64,000 bases of DNA, taken from Granulicella paludicola. Its GTDB lineage: Bacteria > Acidobacteriota > Terriglobia > Terriglobales > Acidobacteriaceae. The stretch covers positions 744,001 to 808,000 of the forward strand of contig NZ_JAGSYC010000025.1 in NCBI RefSeq assembly GCF_025685545.1, in the 5' to 3' direction. The position numbers were made by a program, and so were the translations under genes. The notes beneath the pieces were generated by a model, which was not told where the DNA came from, did no database searches, and was given only the letters and a program-made list of their open reading frames with translations. Of the stretch, positions 19,582 through 28,224 are shown in pieces (positions within the stretch are counted from its first letter, which is position 1; every line of letters begins with the position of its first letter).

Positions 19582-22500
19582 CTACTGGACGTTAAGAGTG
19601 ACGCTCGCCGTGTGCGAGGTGTTCCCTCCCGTCGCTGTGACTACGACCGTGCTCGTACCTTTATTCGTGGTGGCACTACCGCAGCCGGTGATTGCCGAGA
19701 TCGTAAGCGCGAATAGGAGCGCCGCCAGAAAGCTGCCGCGACCACCCAGCTTTGTACGCAACGAACGACGCAGCAGCAAGGGAAGACCAAGCAGCATGGC
19801 GACCGCGATACCTTCGTTCCGCTCCATGGGGTTCACGCCTGCAGGAGCCAGCGCCGCTTTATCGATGACGACGGTCAGCACTGAACTCCCGCTGGTGGTC
19901 AGCGTCGCCGGGGCGAAGCTGCAGTGGCTGTTAGAAGGCAGTCCCGAGCAGCTGAAGGTGACTGATGAGCTGAAGCCATTCACCATCGCGACGTTCATTG
20001 TGGAGCTCCCGCTGGTTGTAGAGCCGCTTACATTGATGGCCGTGTTGGAGATCGAGAAGGTGAAGTCCGGAATAGGAGCAGGCGTGATCGTGACCGTCAC
20101 CGGAGCGGTGGTTGAGACTGTTGGGTAAACTGCGTCGCCGGTGTAGCTTGCGGTAATAGCGTCCGAACCAACGGGAAGTGACTTGGTCGTAAGCGATGCC
20201 ACACCCGAGGTGATCGCCGCTGTGCCGAGGACTGTTCCGTTGCTTGAGAAGTTCACGTTGCCCGAAGGCAGGTTCGTGCTGTTGCCAGAGAGTGTCGCCG
20301 TCAGCACAACGTTCGCTCCAGCAACTGCCGTCGGCGGCGCTACACTCAGCGAAATCGTGCTGTAGATGCCGGCACCGGTACCGCTCAGTGCGATCGTCTG
20401 CATCTTGTTCGCATCGCTGTCATTGAGCGTGAGAGTTCCGGTTTGCGGACTTGTCACAGTTGGCTGGAAGACTACGTTCACGATGCAGTTGGCTCCACCA
20501 GCAAGCGACGTGCCACAGTTGTTGGTTTGCGTGAAGCCGGTGCTGGTGACGATGCTGCTGATTGTGATGGCAGAGGTTCCGGTATTGGTGACCGTCACTG
20601 GCTGCGAGGCCGAAGGAGTATTCAGCGGCTGGCTGTTGGCGTAGGTCAACGACGACGGCGCAACCGTGATGACGGTGCCCGAGGGAACGGACAAGTAGCC
20701 GACGATACCGTCATGGTCCGAACTCGCCTCGGGCCGCGCGGCATCGTTGCGGTAGACCACGGGGAAGTCAGCATCGAAGTGCGCGGGAGCGGTATGGATG
20801 AGGCTTGCGATATCCGACGTGGCGAAGAAGTGATCGATGCTCTGCGCGTCGCCGACGTAGACGTAGGAGTATGTTCCGTTGGCAACGTTGGTAGGAGCCA
20901 AGTCCACCAGGGCCGGGGTGACGATGGGCGTCGCTGGGCCAGGCACAACATCCTGGTTCGCATTCGTCGCCACACCGCGGACGATATCCAGCGTGTCGAC
21001 GAGGCCGTCGTTGAACTCGAAGGCGTTGTAATCGCCGACCGAGATGACATGCTCGCCATTTGCCTGATAGCCCTGAATGAGGCTCGCGAGGAACTCGGCC
21101 TGCGCTTCGCGCTTCAATCTAACGCTTTGACCGGAGCTGGTGGCATCGGTCACGCCATTGAGGGAGCGCAGGTGGTTCACGATGATCGTCAACGGATAGT
21201 CGGCCACACCCGAGCGCTTGATACCTGCGTGCATCACCAGCGGCGGGCGATCATTCAGGACGGCCTGTGCGCCGGTGCTGTTGGTGTAGGTCGTGCCCTT
21301 ACCGAACTGCGTCACGTCGGTCACGTCGACCTTTGAGGGCTTTACAAGGAAAGCGACGTTGATGGCGCTGGAGTCGTTACCCTGGGTGAGATACGGCACA
21401 TAGAGCGGGTCGATCTGGCCGGCAGCAAGAGCATCCGCACTGATCTTGTTGCTCAGATCGGTCAGTGTGGCCAGGTTTTCCATCTCCTCCAGGCAGAGAA
21501 TATCGGGAGTTCCCAACACATTGCGAATGGCAAGCGAGGCCTTCGCCAGCCGGTGCTGGTAAGCCGCGGACGTCAGCACGACAGCACCGGCGGTATCGGC
21601 CGTTGCGTTGTAGAATCGCTCCATGTTCTGGTCGCCGATGGTGAGTTCGTTCGCTTTGGCTGCAGGAACCGAGACGACTGTCATGCCACCCGTGACCGTC
21701 GGGCGTGTAGCGGCGTCGAGCATGAAGACCGGGCCTGCTCCGAGCTGCGGTCCCGAACCGCTGTTCGCGTTGTACTCGATGCCGGAGAAGTCCATCACGC
21801 CGGTCATGTTCGTCAGCACAGAGCCTGTAGCGAGGTCGATCGCAGCGCCGCCGCTGTCGGTTGAATCTACCGCGATGACCTCGGGGTTGTCATCGAACTG
21901 TGGGATGTTCGGATAGCTTGGCGTGAGAGGGTCAAGGACTTCAAGACCGGGTCCGCGCACCGGTCGCGTGATACCCGTTACCGTTCCGTAGAACTGGCCG
22001 TTGGAAACATACGTTTCGTCCGATTCGGTGAGCGTGCCCTGGGTGCCTTCGGTCGCCGTAAAGCTCGGTACCGTCACACGCATCGACTGATAGCGCAGGA
22101 GCTGGTACGGGCCGCCGTTCGGACTAGGCATACTGGTGGTCAGCGTGATCGGCGCAGGCAGAGGATTGCCTGTGCTGAGCACGGAGTAGCCCGTGATGCC
22201 CTTGAGTTCAAGACCTGCAAGGGTCGCGCCGCTTGGGTACAAAGTCGCTGTGCCGGTGACCTGAACCTCGGATCCCAAGGCGGGAACGGGAGTGGTCGAG
22301 GTAGAAGCTGATCCCGTGTAGACGAAGAGGCCCTCTGGCGTAGTGGGATCCGAGTCCGTAGCATTATCGCGGGATTGAAGGTAGAAGCCGTTGTACAAGA
22401 CGCCGGTCACGATCCCGGAGGTCTGCACCACCTGCCCCACATAACTCGAAGCAGTCGGGGCCGTCATACCGTTGCCCATGCTGCCCTGAATGGTGTGGAT

Positions 22501-23556
22501 CGGGGTGTACGACACCGGTGCCGTAACCGTGAGATTTGCGCTTGTCGTGCTGCTACGAAGCTGGCTGTCGCTGACGGTGAAGGGCAACTTGTAGAGATTC
22601 GCGGCCTGACCGGAGGGGATGGTGAAGCTGTAGCTGTACGTTCCGTCGCCTGCGGTCACATCTCCGTTCGTACCTGCATCGTTCAGCGGCTGGGTTGCGC
22701 TGCCGCCAAGAGCGCTGAGATCGGCAGTGACCGCGAGGCCTGTCGACGCCGGGGAAGAACCTGGCGTGCCCGCACCAGTGAGAAGCACGGACAGACCCGA
22801 CGTCTGCGAGGCCGGTGTAACGGAAGCGGTCAGCGTCGGAGCCGTCGGGCTCGACGACGTTGAGCAGGGAGTGAACGTCGATGACATGTTGTGCGGCACC
22901 GGTGTTCCGTTGCTGAAGTCAGCCGCATTGTTGTCGGTATCGACGCAGGGATTCGTCCTGATGATGGCCTGCGTTGCTGTGGCATTTGGCGTGGTGTATT
23001 TGCCACCTTCTGCGCATGTAGCGGAGTTGCCAAACCCCACATAGTCCACCACAGAGGTCGGTCCGGTGCAAGATGAGGCACCGGAGGTGCCTGTCGGCGT
23101 CACCCCCGTCAGCAGAGTCGTCGTATTGACGAGAAAGACCTTGCCGATAGTGCCGGAAAGGTTGATCGCGCTGGTGCCATCGGCGGTAAAGGTAGGGCAG
23201 GCGGGTGTCGAAGAGGCGGTGCAAGTTGTGCCCGTGGCGCCTTTCATGATGAAGTGCTGGCCCGGTTGCAGCGTCACGTTGGGCAGCGAATATGCCGTGC
23301 CAGAAGTCGCCGCCGTACCACCAGAAGACACGTATTGAATAGACCAGCCATTCAAACTGACCGGCTGGGAGCTGAGATTGAAGAGCTCCACAAAATCCGA
23401 GTCGAGCACCGCGCCTGAGTTCCCACCTGCGCCGTAGATCTGACTGATGACGACGGTGGTTGACCCTGCCCAGGCCTGGGAGCCGAACATCAGCGTCAGA
23501 AAAAGAACAAAAAGAACACGACTACGGGCCGAAGAACACCGAAAAAAAGAAGACAT
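19582..23556 (-). CDS. ExeM/NucH-type extracellular endonuclease with lamin-tail, Ig-like and membrane-anchor segments
   Basis: About 1,324 residues. After a signal peptide (VLFVLFLTLMFGSQAWA) comes a lamin-tail domain (VVISQIYGAGGNSG, DFVELFNLSS, LNGWSIQY). A linker and OB-like domain follow, then an endonuclease/exonuclease/phosphatase domain with LCLEEMEN, IIVNHLRS, VGDYNAFEF and ASSDHDGIVG, the glutamate, histidine and aspartate/histidine motifs of ExeM/NucH nucleases. A transport/ASH-type Ig domain (FGKIxx-like SSIVTSTGFTQTNNCG), an Ig-like repeat, and a final Ig domain interrupted by two hydrophobic helices complete it. ATG at 23556 starts the signal peptide; an upstream TTG is less likely. 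Predicted role: degrading extracellular DNA at the cell surface. Codirectional with nothing nearby. Confidence 0.85.
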   Translation of the reverse strand: MSSFFRCSSARSRVLFVLFLTLMFGSQAWAGSTTVVISQIYGAGGNSGAVLDSDFVELFNLSSQPVSLNGWSIQYVSSGGTAATSGTAYSLPNVTLQPGQHFIMKGATGTTCTASSTPACPTFTADGTSAINLSGTIGKVFLVNTTTLLTGVTPTGTSGASSCTGPTSVVDYVGFGNSATCAEGGKYTTPNATATQAIIRTNPCVDTDNNAADFSNGTPVPHNMSSTFTPCSTSSSPTAPTLTASVTPASQTSGLSVLLTGAGTPGSSPASTGLAVTADLSALGGSATQPLNDAGTNGDVTAGDGTYSYSFTIPSGQAANLYKLPFTVSDSQLRSSTTSANLTVTAPVSYTPIHTIQGSMGNGMTAPTASSYVGQVVQTSGIVTGVLYNGFYLQSRDNATDSDPTTPEGLFVYTGSASTSTTPVPALGSEVQVTGTATLYPSGATLAGLELKGITGYSVLSTGNPLPAPITLTTSMPSPNGGPYQLLRYQSMRVTVPSFTATEGTQGTLTESDETYVSNGQFYGTVTGITRPVRGPGLEVLDPLTPSYPNIPQFDDNPEVIAVDSTDSGGAAIDLATGSVLTNMTGVMDFSGIEYNANSGSGPQLGAGPVFMLDAATRPTVTGGMTVVSVPAAKANELTIGDQNMERFYNATADTAGAVVLTSAAYQHRLAKASLAIRNVLGTPDILCLEEMENLATLTDLSNKISADALAAGQIDPLYVPYLTQGNDSSAINVAFLVKPSKVDVTDVTQFGKGTTYTNSTGAQAVLNDRPPLVMHAGIKRSGVADYPLTIIVNHLRSLNGVTDATSSGQSVRLKREAQAEFLASLIQGYQANGEHVISVGDYNAFEFNDGLVDTLDIVRGVATNANQDVVPGPATPIVTPALVDLAPTNVANGTYSYVYVGDAQSIDHFFATSDIASLIHTAPAHFDADFPVVYRNDAARPEASSDHDGIVGYLSVPSGTVITVAPSSLTYANSQPLNTPSASQPVTVTNTGTSAITISSIVTSTGFTQTNNCGTSLAGGANCIVNVVFQPTVTSPQTGTLTLNDSDANKMQTIALSGTGAGIYSTISLSVAPPTAVAGANVVLTATLSGNSTNLPSGNVNFSSNGTVLGTAAITSGVASLTTKSLPVGSDAITASYTGDAVYPTVSTTAPVTVTITPAPIPDFTFSISNTAINVSGSTTSGSSTMNVAMVNGFSSSVTFSCSGLPSNSHCSFAPATLTTSGSSVLTVVIDKAALAPAGVNPMERNEGIAVAMLLGLPLLLRRSLRTKLGGRGSFLAALLFALTISAITGCGSATTNKGTSTVVVTATGGNTSHTASVTLNVQ

Positions 23557-23994
23557 GAAGACAAGATAGCCAAAATAAATGTCATCCGTGTAACGATTTG
23601 TTGAAACGCACAAACTATTTCAATCGTCTAAAGACGTTCACCTAGGCAGTCATGCGTCGGCTCTCTAATAGGGAAGAGATGTGGAAGCTGGAAGCAGTGA
23701 GTCAACCGGCGCGGTGCGGAAGGCACGCCCACTTTTGAACGTGTGCGAGAAAATCATTAGCAACTCCCAGTTATGCGAGAGGCTTCAGGATGAAGTTTGT
23801 GTGTCCGTGTCACAGGTTTTCCGGACACACGCGGTCCATCTCTCGACGTCGGCAGGTGCGTTTTCAGGGTTCATCTGCTGGAAGAAATGGGAGCAAGTGA
23901 AGCGATCCTGCGACATGACAAACAACCAATCCGCGTGGAGCGGGCGAAGCACTACTTGACGTTCATCTGTACGGTATTGCATTTGAGGGAGAAG
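23557..23994. other. Intergenic region, no gene recognised
   Basis: 438 bases between the nuclease gene and tRNA-Lys. Overlapping short frames exist on both strands, none with a ribosome-binding site or family resemblance. The nuclease promoter should lie here. Confidence 0.45.
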
Positions 23995-24070
23995 TGGTGG
24001 ACGCGGTAGGGATCGAACCTACGACCAGTCGATTAAGAGTCGAATGCTCTACCAGCTGAGCTACGCGTCC
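23995..24070 (-). tRNA. tRNA-Lys (anticodon CUU)
   Basis: The minus strand folds as a standard tRNA: acceptor GGACGCG pairing with CGCGTCC, D-arm AGCTCAGCTGGTAGAGC, anticodon loop CTCTTAA giving CUU, and T-arm around GTTCGATCC. The 3' CCA is encoded (23997-23995). It is 76 bases including CCA. Confidence 0.93.
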
Positions 24071-24210
24071 ATTCCTTGAAACCTGTCTCGGGGAGAGTCA
24101 GGAGCGAAGCAATAAGTTTCGCTAAGGGAAGTGCAGGGGGCATTCACCGCACTTGAATAAATATAGCATGGTCCGGCGTGATTTTGCTACGCCGAACCAT
24201 GAGGAAAACT

Positions 24211-25065
24211 CTATCCAACGAAGTCCACATTGGACTTGATCGGAATGATGCCGCGCTCGTAGCCCATGTCAAGGAATTTGCGAATAGCCTCGCGGCCGTC
24301 GTCGCCGTAGTCCAGCGTGCGCTCGTTGACGTACATGCCGACGAAACGGTTGGCCAGGCTGGTATCGAGATCGCGAGCGAACTGCATGGCGTAGTCCAGC
24401 GCTGCCTCGCGGTTATCGAGGGCATGCTGAATGCTGTCGCGCAGGGCGTTGACAACGATCTCCTGGACCTCAGGCCCAAGCGATCGGCGAATGGCGTTGC
24501 CGCCCAAAGGCAAGGGAAGCCCAGTTTGATCGTGCCACCATACGCCGAGGTCGATGATCTTCTTCAGGCCATCGTGTGCGTAGGTCAGCTGGCCTTCGTG
24601 GATGATGAGGCCGGCATCGAACTCGCCAGCGACGACCGCCGGGATGATCTTGTCGAAGGGAACGGTGACGGTTTCGATCTCGGGAGCGAATAGCTTCAGC
24701 GCGAGGTAGGCGCTGGTCATCTCGCCGGGGACGGCGATGCGAAGCTTCTTGACCTCGTCGAGCGTGTACTTCTTCGGAGCGACGATCATGGGACCGTAGC
24801 TGTCGCCCATGGAGCCGCCGCAGGACATGATGGTGTAGTGCTCCTGCACGTAGGGGTAGGCGTGGAAGCTGATCGCAGTGACATCGTAGAACTGGTCGGT
24901 GCGTGCGCGATGGTTCAGTGCTTCGATGTCCGTAAGGGTGTGGGTGAACTTGTAGCCGGGGACCCGAACCTTGTTGGTGGCGAGGCCGTAAAACATGAAG
25001 GCGTCATCGGAGTCGGGGCTGTGGGCTATCTTGATCTCGCGTACGTCGGTTGCTGCAGTAGTCAT
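24211..25065 (-). CDS. mqnD: 1,4-dihydroxy-6-naphthoate synthase (futalosine pathway)
   Basis: 284 residues of the MqnA/MqnD periplasmic-binding-protein-like fold. Hallmarks are SPDSDDAFMFYGL at the N-terminus, YDVTAISFHAYPYV, SCGGSMGDSYGPMIVA, the clamp loop PGEMTSAYLAL, and DAGLIIHEGQLTY with the conserved HEGQ. MqnD converts cyclic dehypoxanthinyl futalosine to 1,4-dihydroxy-6-naphthoate in the alternative menaquinone pathway. AAGGA precedes ATG at 25065. It follows bioY by 51 bases in the same direction, so they probably share a transcript. The other futalosine genes are not in the window. Confidence 0.9.
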   Translation of the reverse strand: MTTAATDVREIKIAHSPDSDDAFMFYGLATNKVRVPGYKFTHTLTDIEALNHRARTDQFYDVTAISFHAYPYVQEHYTIMSCGGSMGDSYGPMIVAPKKYTLDEVKKLRIAVPGEMTSAYLALKLFAPEIETVTVPFDKIIPAVVAGEFDAGLIIHEGQLTYAHDGLKKIIDLGVWWHDQTGLPLPLGGNAIRRSLGPEVQEIVVNALRDSIQHALDNREAALDYAMQFARDLDTSLANRFVGMYVNERTLDYGDDGREAIRKFLDMGYERGIIPIKSNVDFVG

Positions 25066-25116
25066 TGGTTCCTTGTGCTGGTCGAGCGGAGTGCGCGTGC
25101 TGAGCTCCGCCCGAAG

Positions 25117-25725
25117 TTATGCGTTGTTGCGGGTACGGTTGGGCGTGTTGGTGAAGGCGCTGTACATACCAGCTGCGACGAAGACCTTGACGATCTCGCC
25201 GGGAAGGAACGGAGCGACAGCGCCGATCCAAGTGGCATAGAGAGAGTGGTGGGTGTAGTTCGCGAACCAGGCAGCCCCGAAGGTGAAGAGCACGGCGATT
25301 GCGCAGAATCCAGCGATAACAACAGAGGCGAAGCTGGATAGGCGCACGGAGAGAGTGCGTGCGACGCCGCCGATGACGGCGGCTACCAGCGGATAAGACA
25401 TGAGGAAGCCGCCTGAAGGGCCGAGGATCTGCGCGATACCACCGGGGCCTGCGGGGCTGAGTACGGGCAGTCCAATGGCGGCCTCTGCCAGATAGCCGAG
25501 CATGGTGAAGAAGCCCATCACGGGTCCGAGCGTGAGACCGACGGCGAGCACGGCCAGAGGCTGCAGCGTAAGCGGCACCGGCGTGAACGGCAGCGGGATC
25601 GCGATGTGCGCAGCGGCAGCAACGACAGCAGTCGCTGCGATGCCAATGGCGATCTTGCCCGGAAGGGTGTTAGCGGCGGTGGCGAGATTGGCATTGCGCG
25701 AAGAGAGGGCGGTGATGGTCGGCAT
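25117..25725 (-). CDS. bioY: Biotin transporter BioY (ECF S-component)
   Basis: 202 residues, integral membrane, about six helices. The BioY signature is clear: IPLPFTPVPLTLQPLAVLAVG followed by GPVMGFFTMLGYLAEAAIGLPV, AGPGGIAQILGPSGGFLMSYP and the C-terminal FLPGEIVKVFVAA. Start ATG at 25725 is preceded by GGGGA; the open frame extends far upstream but encodes polar, proline-rich sequence without family support. BioY binds biotin and may work alone or with EcfA/T, which are not nearby. It sits between a small membrane protein gene and mqnD. Confidence 0.9.
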   Translation of the reverse strand: MPTITALSSRNANLATAANTLPGKIAIGIAATAVVAAAAHIAIPLPFTPVPLTLQPLAVLAVGLTLGPVMGFFTMLGYLAEAAIGLPVLSPAGPGGIAQILGPSGGFLMSYPLVAAVIGGVARTLSVRLSSFASVVIAGFCAIAVLFTFGAAWFANYTHHSLYATWIGAVAPFLPGEIVKVFVAAGMYSAFTNTPNRTRNNA

Positions 25726-25757
25726 GTATGTCCCCGTTGTTGGGAGATGGGTGAAGC

Positions 25758-25907
25758 CTAAAGCGAGTTGGAAAGATTTCTTGGGGCTTCTGCAGGGACC
25801 GCAGGGGTGCGGCTCTTGCGAACGCGGGAGATGTGGCGGGCTATCACGAGACTTGTCACAAGCAGGGTGAGGAACGACAGAATCGAGATGGCAATCAGAA
25901 CAAGCAT
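25758..25907 (-). CDS. Small single-pass membrane protein, hypothetical
   Basis: 49 residues from ATG at 25907 (CAGG 5-6 bases upstream). One strong hydrophobic helix (LVLIAISILSFLTLLVTSLV) is followed by a basic, proline-rich tail, giving N-out/C-in topology by the positive-inside rule. It ends 32 bases before bioY and reads in the same direction. No family is recognised; the case rests on the helix, the start context and the position. Confidence 0.45.
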   Translation of the reverse strand: MLVLIAISILSFLTLLVTSLVIARHISRVRKSRTPAVPAEAPRNLSNSL

Positions 25908-26086
25908 GTGTACCTGTAAAGGATAGCAAAAGGCGAGGTGGAGGGGGCGACGCCTCGGTGCGATCCTGCATCGAAGCAATCAGCACGCTAAATAAGTTGT
26001 CTGCTGTCGACAAGTATGGTTCCACCCAACGAAAGCCCGCACAACACGCGGTTTTTGTGGGCGATACTTAAGTCAGGAAAAGTCTT

Positions 26087-26467
26087 GTGCCGTTAGGTCA
26101 GAAAAAGACGATGCCCAGCTCGCGGCTTCCGGCGCTCGCCGAAGCGGCGCGGGGTCACATCTATATCTGGCGTCGCCGCGGAGCGACGATCGCTGTCGGC
26201 GTGCTCGCGCTTGGGATGGGATATGGCGTAGTGTTCGGTCATAACGGCCTGACGGCTTTTGCGAAAAAGCGCGAAGAGGCCAAGGACCTGCAGCAGCAGA
26301 TGCAGGTGTTGAAGACCGAGAACGAGCGCCTGCGCGGTCACGTCGAGCGTCTGCAGAGCGATCCCAGCGCTATTGAGCACGAGGCTCGCGCGCAGCTCCA
26401 CTACACCCGCAATGGGGAAGTGATCTACACGCTACCCACCAATACCGACGCCTCTGCAAAGCACTAA
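26087..26467 (+). CDS. ftsB: FtsB/DivIC-like septum formation initiator
   Basis: 126 residues with the FtsB/DivIC layout: short cytoplasmic N-terminus, one membrane helix (about 33-52, ATIAVGVLALGMGYGVVFG), then a periplasmic coiled coil rich in Q, K, E and L (LQQQMQVLKTENERLRGHVE) and the family-like end IEHEARAQLHYTRNGEVIYT. In the divisome it would join FtsL and FtsQ. GTG at 26087 has CAGGA 8 bases upstream; ATG at 26111 is the alternative. It is divergent from the bioY group and followed by a hydrolase gene after 38 bases. Confidence 0.82.
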   Translation: MPLGQKKTMPSSRLPALAEAARGHIYIWRRRGATIAVGVLALGMGYGVVFGHNGLTAFAKKREEAKDLQQQMQVLKTENERLRGHVERLQSDPSAIEHEARAQLHYTRNGEVIYTLPTNTDASAKH

Positions 26468-26505
26468 CGCCGCATCTGATGGTCGCTTCGGTGCGTTAGT
26501 TCAGT

Positions 26506-27342
26506 ATGAGCGTTCTCGAACGAAATCCTCCAAAATGCGACCTGCGACTGCCGTATGGGTCACTGCCTTTGCAGTTTGGCGACCTCTGGCTACCAAAGAC
26601 TCTCGCAAGCAACAAACAGCGTTGGCCCTTGGTGGTCTTCATTCATGGCGGCTGGTGGAAGGCGCAGTACGATCTCGGCTATGCGGGCTTTCTTTGTGAC
26701 GCGATGCGCTCTCAGAGTGTCGCCGTGTGGTCGCTTGAGTACCGTCGCGTGGGCGAAGACGGCGGCGGCTGGCCGGGAACGATGCACGATGTAGCTGCGG
26801 GGTTCGACCATGTGGCGAAGCTGGCGCAGGCGTATCCGCTGGACCTGCAGCGAGTGATCGCAGCGGGGCACTCGGCGGGGGGACAGCTCGCGTTCTGGCT
26901 CGCGGGTCGACATCACGTTCCGCATACGAGCGAACTGGCTGAGCCGCAACCGAGGATAGCGCTAAAAGGGCTCGTGGGGTTGGCGGGCGCGGTCGATCTG
27001 CGGCTGACGATTGATCTCGGTGGTTTCTTCGCCTTCAGTAACGGCGGTTCTGCCGTTCGCAGCCTGATGGGCGGTGATCCGAAGCAGGTGCCAGCACGGT
27101 ACAGTGCCGCCGACCCCGGGTTGCTCTTACCGCTGGGCGTGCGGCAGATTCTGGTGCAGGGAAGTTACGACGATCAGATACCCGCGGAGCTGCCGCAACG
27201 CTGGGCAGAGAATGCAAGGCGCCAGGGCGATTCTGTGGAGGTGAAGATCGTGCCGGGGGCAGACCACTTCGACGTGGTCGACCCTGAAAGCCACGCGTGG
27301 CCGATTAGCCGCGATGCAATGCTTGCCTTGCTGCAGGGATAG
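26506..27342 (+). CDS. Alpha/beta-hydrolase (esterase/kynurenine-formamidase-like)
   Basis: 278 residues, cytoplasmic. It carries the oxyanion motif HGGWW (about 48-52), nucleophile elbow AGHSAGG, acidic residue in QGSYDDQIP and histidine in PGADHFDVVDPES, in the standard order of the fold. The HGGWW form is common in BD-FAE-like esterases and kynurenine formamidases, so the substrate cannot be fixed. It lies behind ftsB in the same direction; a hairpin follows immediately. Confidence 0.8.
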   Translation: MSVLERNPPKCDLRLPYGSLPLQFGDLWLPKTLASNKQRWPLVVFIHGGWWKAQYDLGYAGFLCDAMRSQSVAVWSLEYRRVGEDGGGWPGTMHDVAAGFDHVAKLAQAYPLDLQRVIAAGHSAGGQLAFWLAGRHHVPHTSELAEPQPRIALKGLVGLAGAVDLRLTIDLGGFFAFSNGGSAVRSLMGGDPKQVPARYSAADPGLLLPLGVRQILVQGSYDDQIPAELPQRWAENARRQGDSVEVKIVPGADHFDVVDPESHAWPISRDAMLALLQG

Positions 27343-27343
27343 T

Positions 27344-27360
27344 TTTCGCTTCGAGCGAAA
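27344..27360 (+). terminator. Short hairpin after the hydrolase gene
   Basis: A 7-base perfect stem (27344-27350 with 27354-27360) with a TCG loop, starting within 2 bases of the stop codon. There is no long T-run after it; a weak terminator or RNA-end protector. Confidence 0.4.
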
Positions 27361-27398
27361 TCCGCAAAAGGGCAGGTAGGATAAGGAGCGGAGGAATT

Positions 27399-28217
27399 TT
27401 GCTCGGCTCATCTTTATCTCACGAAGACCTGATCTCGCTGCTTGCCGTGGTGGGTGTTCAGCTGCTGGCTGCTGCTGCGGTCACGGGTCTTCATCGCTTC
27501 GATGCATGGCTTCGTCGCGCGTTGCCGTATGTCATTAGCGTAGCTGTCGGCGTATTGCTGACCACGGGAGCGGCGCACCTGCTGCCAGAGGCGATTGAGG
27601 CGTTGGGTAACCGCACCGCCTTATGGGTGGTGTTGGTGATGACCATGCTTACACTCTATACGTTTGAACGCGCATTCCATGTCCTGTCAGGGGTGAGTGC
27701 TGAACCTTCACCCGAGGTCGACTGCACCGAGGTGCATGAGCCCGGAGAGCATCATCACCACCACCATGGATCGCGGTCGACGACCCTCCTGCTCGGAGCC
27801 GTAACACATAGCCTCGTGGACGGCACCAGTGTAGCCGCGGCCTTTGCGCTGGACCGCCGTGTGGGGTGGGTGACAGCGCTGGCCGTTGGACTGCATGAGA
27901 TTCCTCATCGTATGGGAGACTTTGCTCTGCTGGTTCACATGGGCATCGAGCGCAACCGGGCTGCGTGGCTGGCTATCGGCGCAGGCGCTTCGAGTTTGCT
28001 TGGTTGGCTGCTGGTGGTAGCGCTGGGCGGAAGTGGTTCCGCCCGTGTAGCGTGGTTGTTGCCGGTAAGTGCAGGCAGCTTCCTATACATTTCTCTAGTA
28101 GACTTGCTCCCGGAGCTGCAGGCAGAAGACAAGCCTAAAGCGGTGTTCGGGCAGATTCTTTGTTTGATTGTCGGCGTACTGCTGGCCCTTGGGCTGACGC
28201 AGATGCGAGGAGCGTAG
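27399..28217 (+). CDS. ZIP-family metal transporter
   Basis: 272 residues with about eight hydrophobic segments. The ZIP signatures are the metal-site helices AVTHSLVDGTSVAAAF and VGLHEIPHRMGDFALL, plus a cytoplasmic loop with a six-histidine run (EHHHHHHG at about 116-123) typical of zinc-binding loops. It would import a divalent metal such as zinc or iron. TTG at 27399 is chosen because GGAGGA lies 5-6 bases upstream and no ATG is near. mak starts 7 bases after the stop, so the two are probably cotranscribed. Confidence 0.87.
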   Translation: MLGSSLSHEDLISLLAVVGVQLLAAAAVTGLHRFDAWLRRALPYVISVAVGVLLTTGAAHLLPEAIEALGNRTALWVVLVMTMLTLYTFERAFHVLSGVSAEPSPEVDCTEVHEPGEHHHHHHGSRSTTLLLGAVTHSLVDGTSVAAAFALDRRVGWVTALAVGLHEIPHRMGDFALLVHMGIERNRAAWLAIGAGASSLLGWLLVVALGGSGSARVAWLLPVSAGSFLYISLVDLLPELQAEDKPKAVFGQILCLIVGVLLALGLTQMRGA

Positions 28218-28224
28218 GAGAGCA

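Noticed and set aside
25726-26025. 100-residue N-terminal extension of BioY
   Set aside because: Polar, proline- and cysteine-rich sequence outside the family, overlapping the small membrane-protein frame; the GGGGA-preceded ATG at 25725 fits BioY.
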